A stretch of 18,625 nucleotides of DNA, taken from the NCBI GenBank assembly GCA_963634795.1, contig CAVHDO010000015.1, positions 1 through 18,625 of the forward strand, in the 5' to 3' direction. Source of the DNA: UBA1822 sp963634795 (GTDB lineage: Bacteria; Bacillota; Negativicutes; Veillonellales; Dialisteraceae). The translations under genes and the position numbers were made by a program. Shown here piece by piece: positions 1 through 8,400 of this stretch. Under the pieces are notes generated by a model, which had not been told where the DNA came from, searched no databases, and was given only the letters and a program-made list of their open reading frames with translations. Position 1 is the stretch's first letter. Every line of letters begins with the position of its first letter.

Positions 1-4
1 CCAC

Positions 5-43
5 AAAAAAAGAACCGCGAGAAAATGAACCTCATTTTCTCGC
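5..43 (-). terminator. Rho-independent terminator of the ECF S-component gene
   Basis: A perfect 12-bp inverted repeat (17-28 with 32-43, 3-nt loop) lies just past the stop codon at 70. On the minus strand it is followed by a run of seven T (5-11). Position and orientation fit termination of the gene ending at 70. Confidence 0.85.
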
Positions 44-69
44 AGCCCCTCCGTTTCCGTTTCCGGAAA

Positions 70-684
70 TCAAATCTTCCATCCCGACCGCTTCAGCGCC
101 AAAATAATCGGCGTCACGATGACCCCGGACACAATCGCTTCCGGAATGCCGTTGGCAATCGTGATCCCGAGGAACAAATTTCCGACAGCGGAGACGGAAA
201 TGCCCTGCGCGGCGGCATACGGCGCGCCGACCAAAATGAAGAGCAATCCCAAGAACATCACCGTGTGAAGCACCGTCGTCAGCACCGCGGCGACCGCGAC
301 GCGGATGAAATCTTTCGTCTTCAAATGTTTGTAAATCAGATACGCGATGAGCCCGATTAGCACGCGCGGCAAAATGCACACAGCCGCATCATAGCCGATA
401 TTGTACGCCGCGGCAAATTGCAGGAGCAGACTGGGCGCGCGAATGGATTGGATGAACGAGAAGAGCCCGAACATCAAACCGACGAGCATCCCGACGCGAG
501 GCCCGGCCGCAATCGCGCCGATGATCGTCGGAATATGCAAAATCGTCGCGTGCATAAAAACGAGCGGCACGAATCCATACCCCGTGATGCCGAGGAAAAT
601 GGTGATGGCCGCCAAAAAACCGGCCACCGTCAACTGACGAATATTCAGAAACGTGTGAACCGGCATTTGATTGATTTTTTCCAT
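70..684 (-). CDS. ECF-type transporter substrate-binding S component (substrate unknown)
   Basis: Predicted 204-residue inner-membrane protein with about six hydrophobic segments. The stretch MHATILHIPTIIGAIAAGPR, followed by a Gly-rich helix ending GLMFGLFSFIQS, is typical of the ECF S-component family (PF12822-like), which captures vitamins or other micronutrients and docks on a shared EcfA-EcfA'-EcfT module. No such module lies nearby, so a group II (solitary S) arrangement is inferred. I chose the ATG at 684 because GGAGG lies just upstream (692-697); the open frame continues to 780 without a ribosome site. The gene has its own promoter (836-863), a ~145-nt leader and a strong terminator, so it is probably transcribed alone. 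The substrate cannot be read from the sequence; pantothenate, folate and other vitamins are all possible. Confidence 0.8.
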   Translation of the reverse strand: MEKINQMPVHTFLNIRQLTVAGFLAAITIFLGITGYGFVPLVFMHATILHIPTIIGAIAAGPRVGMLVGLMFGLFSFIQSIRAPSLLLQFAAAYNIGYDAAVCILPRVLIGLIAYLIYKHLKTKDFIRVAVAAVLTTVLHTVMFLGLLFILVGAPYAAAQGISVSAVGNLFLGITIANGIPEAIVSGVIVTPIILALKRSGWKI

Positions 685-835
685 GTGAAATTCCTCCGTT
701 CTTATTCTCTTCCGTGAGATATAAGTCGAAACGCCCGAAAGCCGTCCTTTTTCCTCGTCCGATTCCGCAGATACCGGCAAATGGAAATCCCCCGACTTTC
801 AAGAAAGGAAACAGGAATCCGTTTCCATGCGCCTT

Positions 836-863
836 ATTATACACATGGCGATGAATCTGTCAA
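836..863 (-). promoter_or_regulatory. Sigma-70-type promoter for the ECF S component
   Basis: On the minus strand TTGACA (858-863) and TATAAT (836-841) are separated by 16 bp, both perfect consensus hexamers. The -35 box begins just past the stop codon of the upstream gene (865). The predicted start near 829 gives a ~145-nt untranslated leader. The leader holds a possible hairpin (GGAAAC...GTTTCC), but I could not match it to a known riboswitch. Confidence 0.8.
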
Positions 864-864
864 C

Positions 865-1683
865 TCAATCCCGCCAAATCCATTCCGTGACGCGCGTCCC
901 GAGATACAGAGAAACGAAAGCCAGCCACAAATCGGACAAAAACGGAAAAATGACCAGATAGGAAACAGCCTGCCACGCGCCGTCCGACGTTTGCGCCGCG
1001 GCAAGGCAAGCGTACACGAGCGCCAGCCAGAAGAAACCGGTGAACGTGGCGCGCGTGAAGCGTTTCCATTTGTTTCCCGACATCCCCAAAAAGAGATACA
1101 GCGCGACCGCCGCCATCGCGAGCGCGATTTTCAAATACAGCATGATGACCATGCCGGAGATAAGGAAAAAGAACGCCGCGTACCCGTGATCCGCACTGAA
1201 AAGAGCCAAAATTCCAATCGTCGCCAAGATGGTCCCGGGAATCGCGCCGGAATAAAAGGCGAAAACAATCCATGTCACCTGCTTCGGCCACATCGCGCCA
1301 ATCCGCCGATACAGGAAACAGCCAATTCTGTCCGCAAGCAACATTGCCGCCAGCGCCGCCGTGAATCCGAAGAGCCCGAAGACGCCTTGCAGCAGAACAT
1401 TCGTCCCGGCCGACAATTTCTCCTCCGACAAAAGCCAAAGAAAGACAAAGAAATCCATCAACAAATTCAAGCAAACCGCACTCACCGGATGTGCCGCCGC
1501 CATGATTTTCCCCGTTTCCCCACCGTGAGACAATATCCAACAGGGCACCAGCAACGACAGCAAAAAGAAAATCCCCGCCGCCGTCAAAATCAAATCCGGC
1601 GTATGCACGGCGTAAGCCCCGGCCGGAATCGGAACGGTCAAAGCCGCCAGCCAGAGGAAACGGCGAAAATTTGTATGATTCAT
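865..1683 (-). CDS. Polytopic membrane protein of unknown function
   Basis: A 272-residue protein that I do not recognise. It is hydrophobic through most of its length, with about eight likely transmembrane segments (roughly residues 8-25, 30-52, 60-85, 95-122, 135-160, 165-195, 208-235 and 240-263). Short loops carry Arg/Lys (DRIGCFLYRR, GNKWKRFTR). The ATG at 1683 is supported by AAGGGAG a few bases upstream. No catalytic motif or paired charge pattern points to a transporter family. It lies upstream of the ECF S-component gene in the same orientation, but that gene has its own promoter starting immediately after this stop codon, so linkage in function is not implied. I see no convincing promoter upstream; intergenic repeats begin about 60 bp before the start. 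Confidence 0.7.
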   Translation of the reverse strand: MNHTNFRRFLWLAALTVPIPAGAYAVHTPDLILTAAGIFFLLSLLVPCWILSHGGETGKIMAAAHPVSAVCLNLLMDFFVFLWLLSEEKLSAGTNVLLQGVFGLFGFTAALAAMLLADRIGCFLYRRIGAMWPKQVTWIVFAFYSGAIPGTILATIGILALFSADHGYAAFFFLISGMVIMLYLKIALAMAAVALYLFLGMSGNKWKRFTRATFTGFFWLALVYACLAAAQTSDGAWQAVSYLVIFPFLSDLWLAFVSLYLGTRVTEWIWRD

Positions 1684-1740
1684 GAAGTACTCCCTTGAAA
1701 TAATTCACTGTGCACGGCGTTGAGAAGCAAACGAAAAAAA

Positions 1741-1820
1741 GTTAGCAATTAGCAGTGAGCAGTTAGCAGTGCAGGTACGCGCTTCGCGCGAATCTTTATA
1801 AATGCGGCCGAAGGCCGCCA
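1741..1820. repeat. TTAGCA-type heptamer tract plus GC palindromes
   Basis: Positions 1741-1771 are four degenerate 7-bp units in tandem (GTTAGCA, ATTAGCA, GTGAGCA, GTTAGCA). They are followed by a CGCGCTTCGCGCG palindrome and by GCGGCCGAAGGCCGC (1804-1818). The same building blocks recur at 4493-4560 and 4881-4957. No gene is supported here. Confidence 0.75.
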
Positions 1821-2030
1821 CCGATTAGCCTTCTTTTGAAAGAAGGTGGCGCGTAGCGACGGAAGATAGAGTGCCTCGCAGAGGCACAATCTCAGCTGTG
1901 ACGTGTACCACGAGAATGACCTCTCCAACCCAATCCGCTTCTCTGCTTTCAAAAGAAATTATGCGCCTACGGCACATTTTACCTTCCGGCCCTCCGAGCC
2001 ACCTTCCTTAGAAAAAGGAATGCTAATCGG
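1821..2030. mobile_element. MITE-like 210-bp repeat, copy 1
   Basis: Imperfect ~30-bp terminal inverted repeats lie at 1821-1850 (starting CCGATTAGCCTTCTTTTGAA) and 1998-2030, whose complement starts CCGATTAGCATTCC. Each end is itself a small hairpin. The interior holds a GTGCCTC-GCA-GAGGCAC hairpin and no credible gene. A closely similar copy occurs at 4669-4880. Size, inverted ends and lack of coding capacity suggest a non-autonomous miniature element, though I see no clear target-site duplication. Confidence 0.6.
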
Positions 2031-2086
2031 AAGCGGCTTCCCCGCATTTTTATAAAAAATCATCGCCGTAGGCGACACCGCTTTCC

Positions 2087-2119
2087 GCTCCAAGCTCCCG
2101 GCTCACAGCTCCCGGCTCT
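2087..2119. repeat. AGCTCC-type heptamer tract
   Basis: Degenerate 7-bp tandem units based on AGCTCCC/GGCTCAC/AGCTCCA. The same tract type is present at 4626-4658. The rest of 2031-2165 holds no recognisable gene or terminator. Confidence 0.65.
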
Positions 2120-2165
2120 TCATCGCTGTAAGGAGGCTCTCCTGTACAAAATCTTCATACATTTT

Positions 2166-4400
2166 TTATATGCGCCTTGGGCGCCATCCAAAATCGAGCG
2201 CCGCGTAATACGCCTGTCCCAAGGCAATTCCCCCGTCCCCGCAAGGGACCTTTTCATTTGTGTACACATGAAAACGCGCCGCTTCCAATTCCCTGCGGCA
2301 GCCGGTCATCAAAATGTGATTGGCAAAGCAGCCGCCGCTTAAAAGAATATCGGAAACGGCAAACTGTTTGGCGCTTTGAACGACCATTTGGATCAACGCC
2401 CGATGAAACGCGAATGCTTTCTGCGCGGGCGTTCCTTTGGCGGCAAGAAGCTCTCGCAAGAGCGCCGCGCCATCCCAGACAAGCCCTTCTTCCGTTTCTT
2501 CCGGTTTCCAAGAAAGAAACGGAATCTCCTCCGCCTGCGCCGTCATGGCCGACGCTTCGAGCGCCATCGGGCATTCGCCTTTGAAACAGTTTTCTTCTTT
2601 TCCGAGAAACAGCACCGCCGCCGCATCGAAAAGGCGTCCCATGCCGGAGTTTCCTATCGTATTCACCCCGGCAGACAGCGCGGCGGAAACCATGGGGAAA
2701 CGCGGATCGTTGGCCGAAAGTCCTGCGGCGTGCAAATAGCAAAACGCGCTCTTCCACGCCTGCCGAATCGACATGTCGCCGCCGAGCATCGGGATGGTGC
2801 GAAGATGTCCCACGCGCCGCATTTCCGTCCCCTCGCAGAGAAGAATTTCGCCGCCCCAGACCGTGCCGTCGTCGCCGTAGCCGCTGCCGTCGAAAACGAA
2901 GGCAAGCGCCGGGCCGCACAAGCCATGCTCCGCCATGACGGAAAGCGCGTGCGCGTGATGATGTTGCACGGCAAAAAGCGGCCGTTTCCTTTTTTCCGCC
3001 AACGCCCGTCCCCACGCGGACGAGAAATAACCGGGATGGCGATCCACCACGACCGCTTCGGGAGACATCCCCAGCATCGTCTCCCAATCGGCCTCCGCCT
3101 CTGCCAGCGCCGCGGCCGCCCGTTCGTTTTCTAAGTGGCAGGGAATTTGCGCCGGATACAGCCGCCCTTCCGCTGCCAGACAAAAACCGGGGTCCGTATC
3201 GGCGCCGGTCGCCAACATCGGTCTGCAGTTTCCTGAAACGGAAATCGGCTCCGGCAGGAAACCGCGCGTACGACGAAGAATTTGCGCACGCCCCGCCGCC
3301 ACTTTCATCACGCTGTCATCCGCCGGCCGCAAAATTTCCCGATTGTTTTGAAATCTCCCGGCAATCTCTTCGTGCATTTCAAAAAACTTTTCCGCTTCCG
3401 CGTCGCGATACAGAATCGGCTCGCCGGACAGATTCGCACTCGTGACGACGAGCGGCGAGACAGCCTCGGCAAGCAACGCATACAGCCCCGTCGACGGCAG
3501 CATCACGCCGAGGCGCGGCACGTCACTCGCCACTTCCGGCAGGACGGCGCGCTTCGGACGCGCAAGCAAAATCGGTCGCACGGGCGAAGTGAGGCATTCG
3601 ATTTCCTTTTCGTCGAGCACTGCCCATTCCGCCGCCGTTTCTACGTCGGGAAACAACAGCGCGAAAGGCTTCGCTTTGCGATGTTTCAAGAAACGCAGGC
3701 GAGACACCGCCGCCGCATCGTCGCCGCGGCACAGTAGCTGGTAGCCGCCCATCGCTTTCACGAGCAAAATCGCGCCCTCTCGCAAAAGTCGAATCGCCTC
3801 CGCCAAGGCCGCATCTTTTTCAAATTTCGCCGCCCGTGTCCTGCCGAAAAGAAACGGCCCGCACGCAAGACACGCAATTGTTTCTCCATGACAGCGCCGA
3901 TCCGCCGCATCGACATACTCGCGCACGCAATCGCCGCAGAGCGAAAACGCCGCCATCGTCGTGCGCTCGCGGTCATACGGCAAACTTTTCACAATCGTGT
4001 AGCGCGGCCCGCAAGCCGTGCAGGACAGAAACGGATAGCGAAAATGCCGGTCGGTCGCAGCGAAAAGCTCGCGTCGGCAATCCTCGCAAATCCCGATATC
4101 AGCCGGAAACAGAGGCGCGTGCGGCATCCCGCTGCTTTCGACGGCTCGAAAATCTTTGCAACCGACGGCCGCCGTTTCCTCCATCCGAAGCGTTTCCACA
4201 AATATCGGCAGCGGCGCGCGCTTCAATTTCTCCGCGAAAGAAACAATCTCTTCCCGCGCCCCTTCAGCAAAAATCTCGACAATGCCCCCCGCATTCCACA
4301 CAGTGCCGCAAAGCCCCGCCGCCCGCGCCAATCGCACGACAAAAGGCCGAAACCCCACGCCCTGCACGCGCCCCGTCACGAAAATGCGAAATGCCGCCAT
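2166..4400 (-). CDS. hypF: Carbamoyltransferase HypF, [NiFe]-hydrogenase maturation
   Basis: HypF uses carbamoyl phosphate and ATP to make the carbamoyl group passed to HypE for the CN ligands of [NiFe] hydrogenases. All family domains are present in its 744 residues: N-terminal acylphosphatase (GRVQGVGFRPF, 10-20); a double zinc-finger region with Cys pairs 105/108, 127/130, 155/158 and 177/180; a YrdC-like domain (~200-385, HRKAKPFALL at 240-249); and a Kae1-like carbamoyltransferase domain with HHHAHA (480-485), FDGSGYGDDGTVWGGE (~503-518) and LSGGCFANH near the C-terminus. The start at 4400 matches the usual HypF start and follows a GGAAGAGG purine tract; the frame runs open to 4472 without similar support. 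No other hyp or hydrogenase gene is in the window. Oddly, the usually conserved LKNT and SQHIGDL segments read DTDPG and PAQIPCHLEN (residues ~401-424). Confidence 0.95.
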   Translation of the reverse strand: MAAFRIFVTGRVQGVGFRPFVVRLARAAGLCGTVWNAGGIVEIFAEGAREEIVSFAEKLKRAPLPIFVETLRMEETAAVGCKDFRAVESSGMPHAPLFPADIGICEDCRRELFAATDRHFRYPFLSCTACGPRYTIVKSLPYDRERTTMAAFSLCGDCVREYVDAADRRCHGETIACLACGPFLFGRTRAAKFEKDAALAEAIRLLREGAILLVKAMGGYQLLCRGDDAAAVSRLRFLKHRKAKPFALLFPDVETAAEWAVLDEKEIECLTSPVRPILLARPKRAVLPEVASDVPRLGVMLPSTGLYALLAEAVSPLVVTSANLSGEPILYRDAEAEKFFEMHEEIAGRFQNNREILRPADDSVMKVAAGRAQILRRTRGFLPEPISVSGNCRPMLATGADTDPGFCLAAEGRLYPAQIPCHLENERAAAALAEAEADWETMLGMSPEAVVVDRHPGYFSSAWGRALAEKRKRPLFAVQHHHAHALSVMAEHGLCGPALAFVFDGSGYGDDGTVWGGEILLCEGTEMRRVGHLRTIPMLGGDMSIRQAWKSAFCYLHAAGLSANDPRFPMVSAALSAGVNTIGNSGMGRLFDAAAVLFLGKEENCFKGECPMALEASAMTAQAEEIPFLSWKPEETEEGLVWDGAALLRELLAAKGTPAQKAFAFHRALIQMVVQSAKQFAVSDILLSGGCFANHILMTGCRRELEAARFHVYTNEKVPCGDGGIALGQAYYAALDFGWRPRRI

Positions 4401-4442
4401 TCTGCCTCTTCCTTCTGCTGAAAATTTCGATGATATGCTTTC

Positions 4443-4451
4443 ATTATAACA
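4443..4451 (-). promoter_or_regulatory. Extended -10 promoter of hypF
   Basis: TGTTATAAT on the minus strand is a perfect -10 with the TGn extension, placed to give a ~35-nt leader before the ATG at 4400. No good -35 is visible, as is usual for extended -10 promoters. Confidence 0.6.
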
Positions 4452-4492
4452 CGAAGAAGAGAAACCGAGCATCGAGCCGGGAGCAAAAGAAA

Positions 4493-4668
4493 GTTAGCAG
4501 TTAGCAATGAGTAGTGAGCAGTTCAGGTGGCGGCCTCCGGCCGCATTTTATAAAAATCGCGCGTAGCGCACCGCTTTCGTCTGATGTCTGACGTCTGACC
4601 AGCTGACGTCTCGACCTCTTTGTGTGCTCCCAGCTCCCGGCTCACAGCTCCAAGCTCCTTTGGCGACA
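4493..4668. repeat. Composite intergenic repeat block (three heptamer types and a GC palindrome)
   Basis: In order: GTTAGCA-type heptamers (4493-4527); the palindrome GCGGCCTCCGGCCGC (4530-4544) followed by ATTTTATAAAA and a CGCGCGTAGCGC stretch; GTCTGAC/GTCTGAT heptamers (4579-4613); and AGCTCCC/GGCTCAC heptamers (4626-4658). The palindrome-plus-GTCTGAC segment recurs at 13742, 14388 and 15020. No gene is supported. Confidence 0.7.
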
Positions 4669-4880
4669 CCGATTAGCCTCCTTTTGAAAGGAGGTGGCGC
4701 GTAGCGACGGAAGATAGAGTGCCTCGCAGAGGCACAATCTCAACTGTAACGTGTACCACAAGAATGACCTCTCCGGCCCAATCCGCTTCTCTACTTTCGC
4801 AAGAAATTATGCGCCTGCGGCGCATTTTACCTTCCGACCCTCCGGGCCACCTTCCTTAGAAAAAGGAAGGCTTCAAGGTG
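4669..4880. mobile_element. MITE-like 210-bp repeat, copy 2
   Basis: Near-identical to 1821-2030 over most of its length, including the GTGCCTCGCAGAGGCAC hairpin and the following ~60 bp. The left inverted repeat is at 4669-4698 and the right one begins at 4846. The outer right end differs: it continues into another GTGGCGGC palindrome rather than ending TAATCGG, so this copy may be truncated or recombined at that side. Confidence 0.55.
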
Positions 4881-5042
4881 GCGGCTCCGCCGCATTTTAT
4901 AAAAATCGCGCGAAGCGCGTTCCTGAATTGCTCACTGCTAATTGCTAATTGCTAACTTTCATCCTGCCTGACAAAACAGCCAAGCAACGCCAATCCCTAT
5001 GCACTATGCACTGTGCACTGTGTACTGTGTACTGTGCACTGC
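4881..5042. repeat. Composite intergenic repeat block with TTAGCA- and GCACTGT-type heptamers
   Basis: Contains a short GCGGCTCCGCCGC palindrome followed by ATTTTATAAAA, an inverse-orientation TTAGCA tract (ATTGCTA units, ~4926-4957), a shared CTGACAAAACAGCCAAGC stretch, and at 4999-5042 six or so 7-bp units of GCACTAT/GCACTGT/GTACTGT. From 5043 to 5167, the 3' flank of the adhesin gene, I see no clear terminator or gene. Confidence 0.7.
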
Positions 5043-5167
5043 TTTTCCCCCAAGCAAAAGAGGCCGACGCCAAAAGCGCCCGCCCCTTTCACTGCCATTT
5101 CGGCATTGGAGAAATAGAAATATATATGGAAGTCGAATCCGGGAAATATTGGCGCATTCGGCGCGAA

Positions 5168-5473
5168 TTACTTCGCCGCCGTTTTCTTCACCGTCTCCGA
5201 CATTTCCATCTTCGAAAGAATCATGGCAATCTGTTTCTTCATCTGTTCGTTATCCGCTTTCATCTTCGCGTTATCCGCCTTGATCTTCTCATTGTCCGCT
5301 TTCAGATTTTCGATCTGCTTCGCCTGCGTTTTGATTGCCATCGCTTGCGCCGCATTGTCCTTCTTCAGCGACTTGTTGTCCGCCGAAAGCTTGTCGTTAT
5401 TCTTGCGAAGCGAAGCCATTTCCTGCGAAAGCGCCGCGCCGGTCGGATAGATCCCAGCCTTGGCACCGCTTCC
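5168..5473 (-). other. Post-anchor coiled-coil extension of the adhesin
   Basis: Encodes residues ~2563-2663. Heptads with L/I/M every seven residues and Asn four residues on are plain in IENLKADNEKIKADNAKMK and the following KADNEQMKKQI. In typical YadA-family proteins the last barrel strand is the C-terminus; here the chain continues and would lie in the periplasm if the preceding segment is the barrel. Confidence 0.8.
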
Positions 5474-8400
5474 CAATTTGAAGGAAACGCCCGCGCTCAT
5501 CATGCTATCCCCGTTTCCGAGCGTCCCGCCGAGAGACAGCGTCGTATCCGCATTCGGCTTGTAGAAGACGCCGAGCGCGCCCGCATTGGCACTGCGATAA
5601 TGACCGTAGCCGACCGCAAAGGAAATCTTATCCGTCGGATCGAAACCTTCCGGACGGAGCGCCGAGAGAGCCGCAGCCCCCGCACCGACCTTATTGATAT
5701 CCGCGGTGAGCTCGCTCTGCATATTCGCGAAGCTCCGATTCAGCTGCGACACATTCACCGCATCCGTATCATTCACGCCGTCGGCCACATTCGTGATGCG
5801 GCGTTCCGCGCCCTCACTGCCGACAGAGACCACATTCGCTTCCTTCGCCACAGAACCGCTGCCGATCGCGACAGAGCCCTCTCCGCTCGCCGCAGCTCCG
5901 TTTCCGAGCGCCAACGCATTCGCCCCGCTCGCATTCGATTTCGTCCCGAGCGCGACAGCATTTTCCTCCGTGGCCGACGCATTCATCCCGAGCGCCATGG
6001 CCTTCGCGCCCGTCGCCCCGCTCGCATCGCTTTGGTTGCCGAGAGCGATGGCATTCTCGCCGCTCGCCTTCGCATTTTCATACTTCGTAGCATTTTGGAT
6101 CTTCGTGAAATCCGCCGCCACGCCCTCGCTGATCGCCTTGTCGAGCGCCACGAGATTATCAGAAACCGTCGCATCTTTGCTGATCGCCGTATAGCTCGTC
6201 CCGTCCGTCTTCTCCGCGATACTCCCGATCTTGTCGTCGAGATTCTTCAGATTGTCCGCGACACTCACCGCAAACTTACCGTCATCGCCGTACGTCTTCT
6301 TGATGACGTTTCCGTCCTTATCGACCTTACCGATGGCCGTATCGAGCGCCGTCAGATTCGCATTGGCCTTATTGGCCTCCTTCAGATAATTACCGTCCGA
6401 CACCTTCAGATCCGCATTGATCGCCGCCACCGCATCGGTATTCGCCTTCGCGACCTTCGCGAGCTCCGCGTCCAGCGTGGACAGATTCGCGCCCGCACTG
6501 GCCGTTTTGGAAATATAATTCGTCAGAGAGGAAATATCCTTCCGCGTCTCATTGTAGAGATCCGCACCGGAAACAAAACCCGTATCGCTCGCGGAAACTT
6601 CTTTCATCTTCGTGAAAGTGAGAAGCGCGTTCTCCTTGTCTCCGTTCGTATACACTTTATTTCCGGTCGCAGACAAATCGACCGTGCCGCTCGCCACGAG
6701 CTGCCCGACATTCGCCGCGTCCGTATTGTTCGTCCCGGCCGCAACGCCCGTGATCGTCCGCGTGCCGCCGTTTCCGACATCGACAGACTTCACATCGGCA
6801 TATTCCGTGTCATTTCCAATCAAAATCGCAGTGCCGTCCCGCCGGATCAGCTTCGAAGTATCACCGATTCCTTCTTTGATGGCTGCGTCGAGCGCTTTCA
6901 GATTCTGCGCCGTGCTGTTGCCCTCGTCGATGTAATTGTATGTCGTGCCCTTCTTCCCGACGACACGCACTTCGTTATACAAATCGGCGCCGGAAACGAA
7001 ACCGAAATCCGTCCCCGCGACGCTCGCCATCCGCGTGAAAGTCGCCAGCGTCGTGCCGTCATTGGAAACCAATTTCTTGCTCGTATCCGACAGATTGATG
7101 ACATTCGTCCCCTCTTTTGTGGAAACGGCCTTCGCATCCAATGCCGCCAGATTCGCACCGACCGTCCCGGCAGCCACGAGATTCCCATTCGCATCGAGCG
7201 TGGACGTGAGATACGTCCCATTCGCCTGCGTCTCGCCGGCCTTCGTCTGGATTTGCGAAAATTCCACCGCTTCATTCGCCGCCTTCGCCGAAGCGACGCC
7301 CGTGACCGTGCGGCTCTTTCCCGCGTTTCCGACATCGATGGTCGTCACGTTGGCAAACGTCGTCTCATCCGCATCGTCGCGCCCGATGAGAATCTTTTCA
7401 TTGCTCTCCCCGCCGACGCGGACAATCTTCGACTGCGTGGCAATCGCTTTGTCCAGCTCCGCCAGATTCGTCGCCACCGTGACGACTTTTCCGCCTTTCT
7501 GCGACTTCTGCGCGCTGATATAAGTCCCGGCCTCCGTCACGCCGATGGCGCTGTCCAAAGCCGCGAGATTCGCCTTCGTCGTTTGATCGGAAATATAATT
7601 TCCGGTCGTCGTCGGACGCAGTTCGTTGTACGCCGCATTCCCCGTCATGATGCCGATATTGCCGGAGGAAACGGCTGCTTCCGTGACGGTGAATGTCGCC
7701 AGCGTCGTCGTCTCATCATTGGAAAGAAGCGTCATATTTCCGCCTTGCAATCCGAGCTGAATCGTCTGCCCCGCTTTCAGGATCTGGCCGTACGCCGCCG
7801 CATCATTCTTCGCTTCGCCGTATGTCACACCCGTGATTTTCCGCGTCGCCGTGCCGCCGTTGCTGACATCAATCGTCGTGACATTCGCAAAGTCTGTCTC
7901 ATTCTCTCCGTCACGCCCGATCAAAATCTGTGTAGAATCCTCTTTGGAAACGCGGACAATTTTCGACTGCGCCGCGATCGCCGCATCGAGCTCTTGCAAA
8001 TTCGTCGCCACGCTGACATTCTCGCCCTGCGCGCTGATATACGTGCCGCCCGTCGTCACTTTCCCAATCGCACTGTCCAGAGCCGCGAGATTTTCTCCCG
8101 TCGTCTTGCCGTCAGTGCCGCCGGTCCGGATGTAATTTCCGTTTTCCGCCGGGCTGAGATACGCATACGCCGTCCCGCCGGTGATCAGCTTCCCGCTGTT
8201 GGCTTCGATACTGCCGTCGCCGGAAATTTTCAGCTTGAAAGCATCGGCGTTTCCATTGGTCTTGACCGTAATCACGCCGTCGGCGTCCATCTCGTACGCG
8301 TCCCCGCCGTTATTGCTGGCGAGCTGCTCCCACGTCGCCGCCTCGCCGGTATTCGTCCCGGCCACGACACCCATCACCGTGCGAGCCGTGCCGTCCTTCT

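Noticed and set aside
685..835. Known riboswitch in the ECF leader
   Set aside because: No conserved core of the classes I can recall was found; left as an unassigned leader.
860..1708. Alternative minus-strand frame of 282 codons over the membrane-protein gene
   Set aside because: Arg/Gly-rich, no hydrophobic pattern, and it lacks the ribosome site that supports the 272-residue protein at 865-1683.
1749..1952. Small minus-strand frame of 67 codons in the intergenic repeats
   Set aside because: It lies across the heptamer tract and MITE-like element. A similar Arg-rich frame arises from the same repeats at 4751-4948 on the other strand, so it is a repeat by-product.
1741..5042. Heptamer tracts considered as a CRISPR array
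   Set aside because: Units are only 7 bp, contiguous and without spacers, and no cas genes are present.
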